Shown here one piece after another: positions 1 through 6,122 of a stretch of DNA of 8,918 nucleotides (its first letter is position 1; every line of letters starts with the position of its first letter). Source of the DNA: CAYVOX01 sp964453035 (GTDB lineage: Bacteria > Chloroflexota > Anaerolineae > Anaerolineales > Anaerolineaceae); assembly GCA_964453035.1 (NCBI GenBank), contig CAYVOX010000134.1:1-8918 (forward strand), in the 5' to 3' direction. The position numbers were made by a program, and so were the translations under genes. The notes under the pieces are model-generated. The model was not told the DNA's origin. It saw only the letters and a list, made by a program, of their open reading frames with translations, and made no database searches.

Positions 1-1465
1 TGCCCAACTCTTTGGGGATGCCCCCGCTGAGCTGGTTGGAGCTGAGATTAAGGGTTACCAGGCTGGCAAGCGCGTTCAACTGCGTGGGGATCAATCCGCT
101 CAGCAGGTTGGCGTTCAATGCCAGGGTTTGCAGGTTCAGCAGGCTGCCCAGCGCCCCCGGGATGGTGCTGCTCAACTGGTTGTGAGAGAGGTCGAGGGTT
201 TGCAGCGTGGTGAGCGCTCCCAGATCCGGCGGGATGGCGCCGCTTAACAGGTTGGTGCTCAGGTTGAGGGTTTGCAGGCTGGCCAGCCCGCCCAGCTGGG
301 GGGGGATCGCGCCGCTCAGGCGGTTGTGCGAAAAATCCAGCGTCAGCAGGGCATCCAGGGCGTTTAACTCCGGCGGGATGCTGCCGGTCAGCAGGTTGGC
401 GGTCAGGTTGAGGGTGTGGAGGGTGGAGAGGCTGCCCAGTGCTGCGGGGATGGACCCGCTGAGCTGGTTGGAGGAGAGGTTGAGGGTTTGCAGGCTGCCC
501 GCGCCGCCCAGAGCCGCCGGGATGGAACTGCTCAACTGGTTGTGAGAGAGATCCAGCGTGAGCAGGGCATCCAGGTTGCCCAGTTCGGGCGGAATGGCGC
601 CGGTGAGCGCGTTGGTGCCCAGCAACATGGTCTGCAGGTTAGCCAGGTTGCCCAGTTCAGCGGGCAGGCTGCCGGCAAACATGTTATTGAACAGATTCAT
701 GGTTTGCAGGCTGGCGAGGTTGCCCACCTGCGCGGGCAGCGCGCCGCCAAACTGGTTGTTGCTCAGGTTGAGGGTGTGCAAGACGGTGAGGTTGCCCAGT
801 TCAGGGGGCAGGGCGCCGCTGAACAGCCCGCTGGAACAATCCAACTGCTGTAGGTTAACCAGGTTGCCAAAGGTTGCGGGGATGCTGCCGATGATCAGGT
901 TGCTGCCCAGGTCCAGAATTTGCAACTGCGCCAGGCTGCCGAGTTCGGGCGGGATGGTGCTGCTCAACTGGTTATGGGAGAGATCGAGGGTTTGCAGGGC
1001 AGTGAGGCTGCCGAGCTGGGTGGGGATGGCGCCGGTGAGCTGGTTGCCGCTCAGGTTGAGGGTTAGCAGGGCAGTGAGGCTGCCGAGCTGGGTGGGGATG
1101 GCGCCGGTGAGCTGGTTGCCGCTCAGGTTGAGGGTTAGCAGGGCAGTGAGGCTGCCGAGTTCGGTAGGGATGGCGCCGCTGAGCTGGTTGCCGCTCAGGT
1201 TGAGGGCGCTGACCCCCCCGGCAGTGACGGTGACGCCGTACCAGTCGCCCGCCAGGGGCGGCACCAGCCAGTTGGTGTTGGTGGTCCATCCAGCGCCGGC
1301 GGCGGCGTTGTAGAGCGCCAGCAGCGCTTCGCACTCGGTGGTGGGGATATCCGTCACGGTGGTGCAGTCTAACTCGGCAACAGCGCTGACGGAGACCGGC
1401 GCGGGGCGTAGCAAGCCCGCCAGCAGCAACATCACCAGGCCAAGCGTTCGAATGTGACGCAGCAT
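1..1465 (-). CDS. Secreted leucine-rich-repeat protein (C-terminus beyond left edge)
   Basis: The minus frame is open from an ATG at 1465 to the window edge, giving 488 residues with no stop. The start is supported by an AAGGAAGG ribosome-binding site four bases upstream. Residues 1-30 form a signal peptide: MLRHIRTLG, a hydrophobic VMLLLAGLL core, then a plausible cleavage after SAVA. Residues 31-87 look like the N-terminal cap seen on bacterial LRR proteins (CEALLALYNAAAGAGW, then GDWYGV). From residue 88 there are sixteen complete 24-residue repeats and part of a seventeenth, of the plant-type pattern LxLSxNxLxGxIPxxLGxLxxLxT. The repeats stay exactly in register, so I see no frameshift. 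Repeat 6 is degenerate, with Gly at the usual Asn. LRR solenoids of this kind bind proteins or glycans, so an exported or cell-surface recognition or adhesion role is likely; the ligand is unknown. Any anchor or catalytic domain would lie beyond position 1. Confidence 0.9.
   Translation of the reverse strand, partial: MLRHIRTLGLVMLLLAGLLRPAPVSVSAVAELDCTTVTDIPTTECEALLALYNAAAGAGWTTNTNWLVPPLAGDWYGVTVTAGGVSALNLSGNQLSGAIPTELGSLTALLTLNLSGNQLTGAIPTQLGSLTALLTLNLSGNQLTGAIPTQLGSLTALQTLDLSHNQLSSTIPPELGSLAQLQILDLGSNLIIGSIPATFGNLVNLQQLDCSSGLFSGALPPELGNLTVLHTLNLSNNQFGGALPAQVGNLASLQTMNLFNNMFAGSLPAELGNLANLQTMLLGTNALTGAIPPELGNLDALLTLDLSHNQLSSSIPAALGGAGSLQTLNLSSNQLSGSIPAALGSLSTLHTLNLTANLLTGSIPPELNALDALLTLDFSHNRLSGAIPPQLGGLASLQTLNLSTNLLSGAIPPDLGALTTLQTLDLSHNQLSSTIPGALGSLLNLQTLALNANLLSGLIPTQLNALASLVTLNLSSNQLSGGIPKELG
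994..1209 (-). repeat. 72-bp tandem repeats encoding single LRR units
   Basis: Three consecutive 72-bp units (994-1065, 1066-1137, 1138-1209) each encode one 24-residue LRR. The first two are identical at every base, and exact identity at a 72-bp offset continues for 94 bp in all (994-1087 against 1066-1159). The third differs at a handful of positions. Other LRR units of the gene share the pattern but are clearly diverged. The exact identity, including third codon positions, indicates a recent in-frame unit duplication or homogenisation. Confidence 0.9.
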
Positions 1466-1501
1466 ATGACCTTCCTTGTTTAATTACCCGATAGGACAGC
1501 T

Positions 1502-1543
1502 GCTGCGCGGGGCAATTTACCCTGCATGCCAGTGCCGCGCAGC
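1502..1543 (-). promoter_or_regulatory. Leader stem-loop of the LRR gene
   Basis: GCTGCGCGG (1502-1510) and CCGCGCAGC (1535-1543) form a perfect 9-bp inverted repeat around a 24-base loop. If transcription starts about seven bases after the -10 at 1553-1558, this stem would lie almost at the 5' end of the LRR mRNA, some 37 bases before the ATG. It could stabilise the message or bind a regulator. I do not recognise a riboswitch class in it. Confidence 0.4.
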
Positions 1544-1552
1544 GATAAATTG

Positions 1553-1561
1553 ATTATAGCA
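1553..1561 (-). promoter_or_regulatory. Extended -10 promoter for the LRR gene
   Basis: The minus strand reads TGCTATAAT: a perfect TATAAT -10 (1558-1553) preceded by the TGn extension. No good TTGACA-like -35 lies 16-18 bases upstream, but that stretch is rich in T runs (TTTTTTATTTTTT), as expected for an extended -10 promoter with an AT-rich upstream element. The predicted start leaves a leader of roughly 80 bases before the ATG at 1465. Confidence 0.55.
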
Positions 1562-1648
1562 TCAAGGAAAAAATAAAAAAGGTGTTGCGGAGGGTATTGG
1601 GGGAAGTGTGTCTGAATTGTCGGGATTATATCAAGAGGGCATCAAAGG

Positions 1649-2045
1649 CCTGTCAGGTTTTTGGAAACCCAGCAGGTCTTGTTGGGGGTGCAGGTGTAGG
1701 GCGGGTTCGATTCTGAACCCGCCGCCCCGGCGCGAGAAAAACCCCAAAGGTTTGGTGGCGGAGTCGTGGACTCGCCACCCGCTGCGAGGACGCGGCGGGG
1801 AGCATATGAGCCGCAACCAGCTAGACCTGTCAGGTTTTTGGAAACCCAGCAGGTCTTGTTGGGGGTGCAGGTGTAGGGCGGGTTCGATTCTGAACCCGCC
1901 GCCCCGGCGCGAGCAAAACCCCAAAGGTTTGGTGGCGGAGTCGTGGACTCGCCACCCGCTGCGTCCTCGCGGCGGGGAGCCTATGAGCCGCAACCGGTCA
2001 GACCTGTCAGGTTTTTGGAAACCTAACAGGTCTCGTTGGGGGGTG
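1649..2045. repeat. 177-bp tandem repeat, two full copies plus a truncated third
   Basis: Copy 1 spans 1649-1825, copy 2 spans 1826-2002, and a partial copy 3 begins at 2003 and fades near 2045. The spacing is exactly 177 bp both times. Copies 1 and 2 differ at about nine positions. Each full copy contains, in order: a CCTGTCAGGTTT...AAACCC...AGGTCT imperfect palindrome; the perfect 9-bp hairpin GGCGGGTTC/GAACCCGCC; a GGTGGCG-g-AGTC/GACT-CGCCACC hairpin; and a CCGCTGCG/CGCGGCGG hairpin with a four-base loop. The unit is therefore a string of stem-loops, more like an extragenic palindromic element or structured RNA than coding DNA. It does not match any named repeat family I can identify. Confidence 0.9.
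2000..2033. repeat. 15-bp palindrome overlapping the diguanylate cyclase stop codon
   Basis: Arms AGACCTGTCAGGTTT (2000-2014) and AAACCTAACAGGTCT (2019-2033) pair at 14 of 15 positions around a TTGG loop. The stop codon of the diguanylate cyclase gene (2023-2025) lies inside the right arm. The structure could act as a 3' stem-loop for that mRNA, but no T-run follows it on the minus strand, so a classical intrinsic terminator is not supported. Confidence 0.6.
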
Positions 2046-4650
2046 CCGGGCGGGCAAACGGCCACAGCGAGACCTGCCCCCGCCCTTTGTGCTTGGTGTG
2101 GTAGAGCGCCTGGTCGGCCTGCTCAATCAGCGCCTGGATATCCGGGCAGGCGGCGTCGAGCTCCGTCACCCCCTGGCTGGCTGAGATGCTCACCGCGATG
2201 TCCCCGTGCGTCACCGGCAGGCCGATCGCCTCGCGCAGGCGCTCAGCCAGCTGGCGCCCGCCCTCCAGCGGAGTGAGCGGCAGCAGGATGACGAATTCCT
2301 CCCCGCCGTAGCGCGCCAGGATATCCACCTCGCGCAGGTTTTGCCGGCAGCGGCGCGCCACTTCCATCAGCACCGCGTCGCCCGCCAGGTGACCGTAGGT
2401 ATCATTGACTGCCTTGAAGTAATCCAGGTCGAGCAAAATGAGGGTGAGGGGCAGGTTGTAGCGGCGGGCGCGCTCAAATTCTCGGTGGGCGGCCTCGAAG
2501 AAATAGCGCCGGTTATAGCAATCGGTGAGCGGGTCGGTGATGGCCAGGTGCTGCACCTGCTGGAACAGGCGCGCATTTTCGAGGGCGATGGCGGCCTCGT
2601 TGGCAAAAGCCTGCACCAACGCGGCCTCCGAGGGGCCGTAAGCCCCCGGCAGGTGGTTATCAATCGTCATGTAGCCAATCAGCTCGCCGCGCGCCATCAA
2701 CGGCAGCCCCATCCACCCGTGAATGTAGCTGTTTTCGCCCCAGCGCTGGAAGCGCGGGTCTTCTTGAGCATCGTGGATGATGATGGGGGTAAAGGCGGCG
2801 TTCATTTCGATCAGCAGGGGGTTATCCAGCGGGAAGATTTGCGCTTTCAGTTCCGGCAGGTTGGGGAAGCCGCGCCCGGCCCGGATGCGCAGGTGGTTGC
2901 CCTCCAGCAGAAAGAGCGCCGAGCTGTCGTAGGGCACCACCTCGGCCAGGTTCACCAGGATGTTTTCCAGCACCTGGTCGGAGTTGAGCGCGGAGGTGAC
3001 GGCCGAGACGGCCTGGCGCAGCTTCTCGGCCTCGTGGGCGCGGCGCTGGGCTGCGTTGAACAGGCGCACGTTTTCGATGGCGATGGCCGCCTGGCGCGCC
3101 ACCATCTCCACCAGGTTCAACTCGCGCCGGCTAAAGCGCTTGCCGGGCTGGCAGCTGAACAATCCCAGCGCGCCCAGCACGCGGTTGCCGGTGGTCACCG
3201 GCACGCCGAGCGTGGCGAACAACTTCTGGTTGACCCAGCCGGCGCGTGCCTGCGGGTGGGTGGTGTAATCCTCCAACAGCTGCGGCTGGCCGGTCTGGAT
3301 GATTTTCCAGGCCAGGCCTTGCCCGGGCAGTTCCACCACCTGGCAAATTTCATCCGGCATGTTGAACACCGAGGGGTACTGCAGGGTGGTGCCGTCGGGT
3401 GAAATCACCGCCAGCGAGCCGCAATCGGCGCCCACCAGTTCCACCGCCAGGCGCACCACCGAGTGCAGAATGGTGGGCAGATCCTGGGCGCTGCTGATGG
3501 CGCGGGTAATCTCGTTGAGGTGCTGCTCGCGCTCCAGGGCGGCGAGCGTCTCGGCGAACAGCTGGGCGTTGCGCAGCGCCAGGGCAGCCTGGGCGGTGAA
3601 CAACTCCAGCAGGGCGGCGTGGTCGGCGGTGTAAGAACCGGCTTCCAGGTTTTCCAGCAGCAGGAAGGCGCGCGCCGTGTTTTCCACCACCACCGGCGCC
3701 GCCAGCCAGGAGCTGTATTTTTCCGCACCCTCAAATTGCAGGCGCATGCTCTCAGCGCCCGGGTCAGAAGAGGTGAGGGGCAGGTGCGTTTCAGCCATGC
3801 GCTGCAGGGCGGGCTGGGAAGCGATTTTCCAGGCGAGCGGCGGGTTTGACCGCAGCCTGTGCCCGCGCTGGCGCGCCACCACCGCCTGGTCTTCCACCAC
3901 CAGCAGCAGCAGGGCTGCGTCGCTCATCACCAGGCGGGGAGCCTGGTCGAGGATGCGGTCGAGGATGGTATCAAAGCTCAGCGTGGCGTTGAAGCTTTCG
4001 CCCACCTTGCGCAGGCGGGTTGCCAGCATGCGCTGCAGGCGCTCGCTGGTATAAAGACCCTGGATGGCGCGCTCGGTTTGGCGGCGCTGGATGGCTGCGC
4101 CGAGAACCTGGATGACGGCCTGCAGGAAGAAAACCTTATCCAGGGGCCAGCGCAAGCTGCGGCTGCAAAAATCTAACTGAACGTAGCCCCACCAGCGCTC
4201 GTCGAAGAAAACGGGAACCGCCAGCACAAACTGGATGCCCAATCCCTGCAGCAGGGCGCGTTCATCTTCCGGCAGGTCCTGAAGGCTACCGGCGACGGCG
4301 CGGCGCTGAGCCAGCTCAGCCTGCCAGCGGGGCAGCGCAAAACAGGCGGTGGGCGCCTCAGCCGGGAGCTCCGGGCAGCCGGGAGAAGCAGCGTCCTTCC
4401 AGACGCGGGCGGGGAAAACCGAGGGCGCTTCGGCGGGGCGCTGGCGAATTTCAAGCAGGCAAATCCGCTCGGCGCCGGTGAGGCGCGCCAGGCGTTCGAA
4501 AAAACCGTCAATTTTTTGTTGCCATGCAGGGGAGCTCAGCAACTCGCCGGTGGCGTAGGCGAGCGTTTCCATGTAAAGCGCGTGAGCTTCTGGGTCAAAC
4601 GGTGCTGGCGCGCCGGGCTGGAGACTGCTGGTGTTTTCCAATAAGGTCAA
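2023..4650 (-). CDS. Multi-GAF diguanylate cyclase (GGDEF protein)
   Basis: The 875-residue soluble protein has no signal peptide or membrane segment. Four GAF-like sensor modules lie at roughly 41-190, 226-366, 390-530 and 556-697, each ending in a helix of the AxxAIxNxRLF type. A GGDEF domain follows at 705-862, with TDPLTDCYNRRYF, DLDYFKAVNDTYGH and the active-site GGEEF at 782-786. The product-inhibition I-site RxxD is intact at 773-776 (REVD), five residues before the active site. This predicts a GTP-to-cyclic-di-GMP cyclase controlled by small-molecule or redox signals bound in the GAF modules; no EAL or HD-GYP partner domain is present. The start is uncertain. The TTG at 4650 directly follows an in-frame TGA, a TTG at 4641 is better spaced from GAGG, and the first ATG (residue 27, at 4572) lacks a Shine-Dalgarno. 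The last codons lie within a repeat copy. Confidence 0.92.
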   Translation of the reverse strand: MTLLENTSSLQPGAPAPFDPEAHALYMETLAYATGELLSSPAWQQKIDGFFERLARLTGAERICLLEIRQRPAEAPSVFPARVWKDAASPGCPELPAEAPTACFALPRWQAELAQRRAVAGSLQDLPEDERALLQGLGIQFVLAVPVFFDERWWGYVQLDFCSRSLRWPLDKVFFLQAVIQVLGAAIQRRQTERAIQGLYTSERLQRMLATRLRKVGESFNATLSFDTILDRILDQAPRLVMSDAALLLLVVEDQAVVARQRGHRLRSNPPLAWKIASQPALQRMAETHLPLTSSDPGAESMRLQFEGAEKYSSWLAAPVVVENTARAFLLLENLEAGSYTADHAALLELFTAQAALALRNAQLFAETLAALEREQHLNEITRAISSAQDLPTILHSVVRLAVELVGADCGSLAVISPDGTTLQYPSVFNMPDEICQVVELPGQGLAWKIIQTGQPQLLEDYTTHPQARAGWVNQKLFATLGVPVTTGNRVLGALGLFSCQPGKRFSRRELNLVEMVARQAAIAIENVRLFNAAQRRAHEAEKLRQAVSAVTSALNSDQVLENILVNLAEVVPYDSSALFLLEGNHLRIRAGRGFPNLPELKAQIFPLDNPLLIEMNAAFTPIIIHDAQEDPRFQRWGENSYIHGWMGLPLMARGELIGYMTIDNHLPGAYGPSEAALVQAFANEAAIALENARLFQQVQHLAITDPLTDCYNRRYFFEAAHREFERARRYNLPLTLILLDLDYFKAVNDTYGHLAGDAVLMEVARRCRQNLREVDILARYGGEEFVILLPLTPLEGGRQLAERLREAIGLPVTHGDIAVSISASQGVTELDAACPDIQALIEQADQALYHTKHKGRGQVSLWPFARPAPPNETC

Positions 4651-4651
4651 T

Positions 4652-4675
4652 CCTCAGATTGAGGGTAAGCCCTCA
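4652..4675 (-). promoter_or_regulatory. Alternative hairpins over the diguanylate cyclase ribosome-binding site
   Basis: In the mRNA sense the leader reads TGAGGG-CTTA-CCCTCA-ATC-TGAGG just before the start. The central CCCTCA (4665-4660) can pair with the upstream TGAGGG (4675-4670, 6 bp), leaving the Shine-Dalgarno-like TGAGG (4656-4652) free, or with that TGAGG itself (5 bp), hiding it. The two pairings are mutually exclusive, as in simple translational switches. This is a structural reading only; the stems are short. Confidence 0.3.
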
Positions 4676-4755
4676 GCAAGAGGACTCACTCATTATTTTA
4701 CAGGATACGGCATCAGGCCGTGTTAACAGATTTGTACGCTCGGTCAGGGGTTAAA

Positions 4756-4794
4756 TCACCGGCGGCTGGCATAAACGTTGCCAGCCGCCGGTGA
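4756..4794 (-). terminator. Strong hairpin downstream of the Hsp20 operon
   Basis: A perfect 16-bp stem (arms 4756-4771 and 4779-4794, core CACCGGCGGCTGGCA) encloses a seven-base loop and sits about 20 bases after the stop codon of the second Hsp20 gene. On the minus strand it is followed only by ATTTAA, so the T tract is weak. Position and stem strength still favour a transcription terminator, or a 3'-end stabiliser, separating the Hsp20 operon from the diguanylate cyclase gene. Confidence 0.7.
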
Positions 4795-4813
4795 AGAAAT
4801 GAGTCTGTTTTGA

Positions 4814-5212
4814 TTAGCCGGCTTTGACCACAATCTTCTGGGCTTTGGCAGCTTTGGCTTTGGGCAGGTGCAGGCGCAGCACGCCGTCCTTTACCTCGGC
4901 CTGGATGCCGTCGCGCTCAATTTGATCGGAGAGCACGAAGCTGCGCTCAAAATCGCCCACGGCGTACTCGGAATAGACCAGCGAGAAGCCTTCAGGCTGC
5001 TCAACGGGGGGCGTGGCGCGCAGGGTGAGCACGTTGCGCTCCAGGGTAATTTCCACGCTCTTGTCATCGGCGCCGGGCACGTCGGCAATCACGATGAATT
5101 CCTGCTCGTTTTCGATGATATCGGCGCGCGGGGTGAACACGCGGCGGTCGCGGGCGCGCTCAGGGGTCTCAATTTCATTTGCTTTCTTCACATCCATGGC
5201 TCGGTCAGACAT
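4814..5212 (-). CDS. Small heat-shock protein (Hsp20/alpha-crystallin), second gene of pair
   Basis: The 132-residue protein contains an alpha-crystallin domain at about 26-130. It shows FTPRADIIENEQEFIVIADV near the front, PGADDKSVEITLE, VYSEYAVGDFERSFVL, and the family hallmark DGVLRLHLPK at 109-118. An IVV tail motif (127-129) matches the C-terminal IxI/V contact that holds Hsp20 oligomers together. Such proteins bind unfolding clients without ATP in the cytoplasm and pass them to DnaK or ClpB. The ATG at 5212 has AGAGGTG four bases upstream; an alternative ATG at residue 6 has no comparable site. The gene lies 46 bp after the first Hsp20 gene on the same strand and is clearly its operon partner. 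It is a diverged paralogue, shorter at the N-terminus, with a charged leader in place of the aromatic N-terminal arm of its neighbour. Confidence 0.93.
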   Translation of the reverse strand: MSDRAMDVKKANEIETPERARDRRVFTPRADIIENEQEFIVIADVPGADDKSVEITLERNVLTLRATPPVEQPEGFSLVYSEYAVGDFERSFVLSDQIERDGIQAEVKDGVLRLHLPKAKAAKAQKIVVKAG

Positions 5213-5258
5213 ATTTCACCTCTTTTTTCGGTATCCGGTTCATTAACCATTGATTCGC

Positions 5259-5693
5259 TTATTTCACCGCAATCTGGCGGGGTTTGTCGGCTTCGGCGCG
5301 CGGCAGGCGCATGTGCAGCACGCCTTTTTCCATGCGGGCTTCCACATTATTGGCCTGTACGGCGAAGGGCAGCTCGATGGTGCGCGAGAACTGGCCAAAG
5401 CTGCGTTCCTGGCGCTGGCAGCAGGCGCCTTCGGGCATCGGTTCTTCGGGGCGCTCGCCGCTGATGGTCAACGTTTCGCCGGTGACTTTGATATCCAGGG
5501 TGCTGCTGTCCACGCCGGGCATTTCAGCCGTCAGGTAGGCGCCTTCATCGTTCAACCACACGTTGAGGGCGGGGTAGGTGGGGGTGCCCATCCAGCGCCG
5601 GCCCGTGCCGCGCTGGAAAGCGCGGTTCATCTGCCGCTCAATGCGATCCATCTCTTCCCAGATCGAAGGAATTGAATAACGTCGATACAACAT
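5259..5693 (-). CDS. Small heat-shock protein (Hsp20/alpha-crystallin), first gene of pair
   Basis: The 144-residue protein starts MLYRRYSIPSIWEEMDRIER, a typical class A bacterial Hsp20 N-terminal arm that takes part in oligomer and client contacts. The alpha-crystallin domain spans about 40-144, with NVWLNDEGAYLTAEMPGVD, the RSFGQFSRTIELP strand and the signature KGVLHMRLPR at 123-132, ending in an IAV motif (141-143). I chose the ATG at 5693 because GGAGG sits five bases upstream. The frame stays open for 34 further residues to 5795, but that extension has no Shine-Dalgarno and runs through a hairpin and homopolymer tract. It leads the two-gene chaperone operon. No CIRCE operator or clear heat-shock sigma promoter was found upstream. 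The paired Cys91-Cys92 in the middle of the domain is unusual but of unknown consequence. Confidence 0.94.
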   Translation of the reverse strand: MLYRRYSIPSIWEEMDRIERQMNRAFQRGTGRRWMGTPTYPALNVWLNDEGAYLTAEMPGVDSSTLDIKVTGETLTISGERPEEPMPEGACCQRQERSFGQFSRTIELPFAVQANNVEARMEKGVLHMRLPRAEADKPRQIAVK

Positions 5694-5864
5694 GTTAGCC
5701 TCCAGTTTTTCAAGTGTTGCGGGTTGTTCAAACCCATAGATTTTTGGTGTTTTTTTGGCCTGCCCGGAGGTTGGAAACCCGGGGCTGTGAGCCATAACCT
5801 TACAGACCTTATGTTAAAATCATTGCATAAGAATCACGCAAGAAAATTATCAGAAGAATATAAA

Positions 5865-6031
5865 AAAGCTCAACGAGCGACCTGGCAGTTTGTCTTCCTG
5901 AGGATCTCGATATTCGGTCTTTAAGTTCTTCATCATAACGAGATTCTTCGCCTTTGCTGCGCTCAGACTCAGAATGACAACACTTCTCGTGTTAAGATTC
6001 GTGAAACTGTCAGGTAGCTAGAAAGCTCAAC
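5865..6031. mobile_element. MITE-like insertion with inverted ends and 10-bp flanking direct repeat
   Basis: The ends AGCGACCTGGCAGTTT (5876-5891) and AAACTGTCAGGTAGCT (6004-6019) are inverted copies matching at 14 of 16 positions. Immediately outside them the 10-bp sequence AAAGCTCAAC occurs as a direct repeat (5865-5874 and 6022-6031), as expected for a target-site duplication. Inside, a second nested inverted pair is visible (TTGTCTTCCTGAG...GATCTCG against CGAGATTC...CTCAGAATGACAA). There is no transposase gene, so any movement would need one supplied from elsewhere. The internal CGAGATTCTTCGC...CTCAGAATGACA theme resembles repeats I remember from many environmental bacterial genomes, but I cannot name a family. 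Confidence 0.6.
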
Positions 6032-6088
6032 TTGAGAACAGGAAATTTTTAGCAAACTACTGACCAAATAGTTTCGTTGCATGCCCAG

Positions 6089-6122
6089 GTTGAGATGTTT
6101 CGCCGCCTGACGGCGGCTCAAC
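6089..6122 (+). promoter_or_regulatory. Leader hairpin upstream of the methyltransferase operon
   Basis: GCCGCC-TGAC-GGCGGC (6102-6117) is a perfect 6-bp stem with a four-base loop, flanked by GTTGA (6089-6093) and TCAAC (6118-6122), which can extend it across a one-sided bulge. It ends 52 bases before the ATG at 6175. A TTTTT tract follows about eight bases later, so an attenuator is conceivable. No B12-box or other cobalamin riboswitch sequence is seen. Confidence 0.35.

Larger units (their letters stand above)
1466..2022. other. Long non-coding interval, mostly repeat DNA
   Basis: No credible gene is seen here. Positions 1466-1561 hold the promoter and leader of the LRR gene. Positions 1562-1648 are unremarkable AT-richer sequence. 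Positions 1649-2022 are the 177-bp tandem repeat array. Long reading frames cross the array on both strands, but only because 177 is a multiple of three; their products are the same 59-residue low-complexity block repeated, with no start-site support. Confidence 0.75.

Noticed and set aside
207..1313. Plus-strand frames over the LRR gene
   Set aside because: They are antisense shadows of the repeated LRR codons. The minus frame has a signal peptide, cap and seventeen in-register LRR units.
1730..1760. GGTTCGATTCTGAACCC inside the repeat looks like a tRNA T-arm
   Set aside because: The bases pair as one 9-bp hairpin with a GATTCT loop, not as a 5-bp T stem with a seven-base loop. No acceptor, D or anticodon arms fit around it.
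1608..2276. Long reading frames on both strands (1608-2276 plus, 1631-2065 minus) across the repeat array
   Set aside because: The repeat unit of 177 bp is a multiple of three, so any open unit stays open across copies. The products are identical 59-residue low-complexity blocks, lack ribosome-binding sites and overlap the well-supported diguanylate cyclase gene.
5750..5790. Hairpin next to a T run as an intrinsic terminator
   Set aside because: On the plus strand the T run precedes the hairpin rather than following it, and on the minus strand the tract reads as A. The orientation is wrong for a terminator on either strand.
5694..5795. N-terminal extension of the first Hsp20 protein up to the ATG at 5795
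   Set aside because: The extension runs through a hairpin and a homopolymer tract and has no Shine-Dalgarno. The internal ATG at 5693 has GGAGG at ideal spacing and gives the standard Hsp20 N-terminus.
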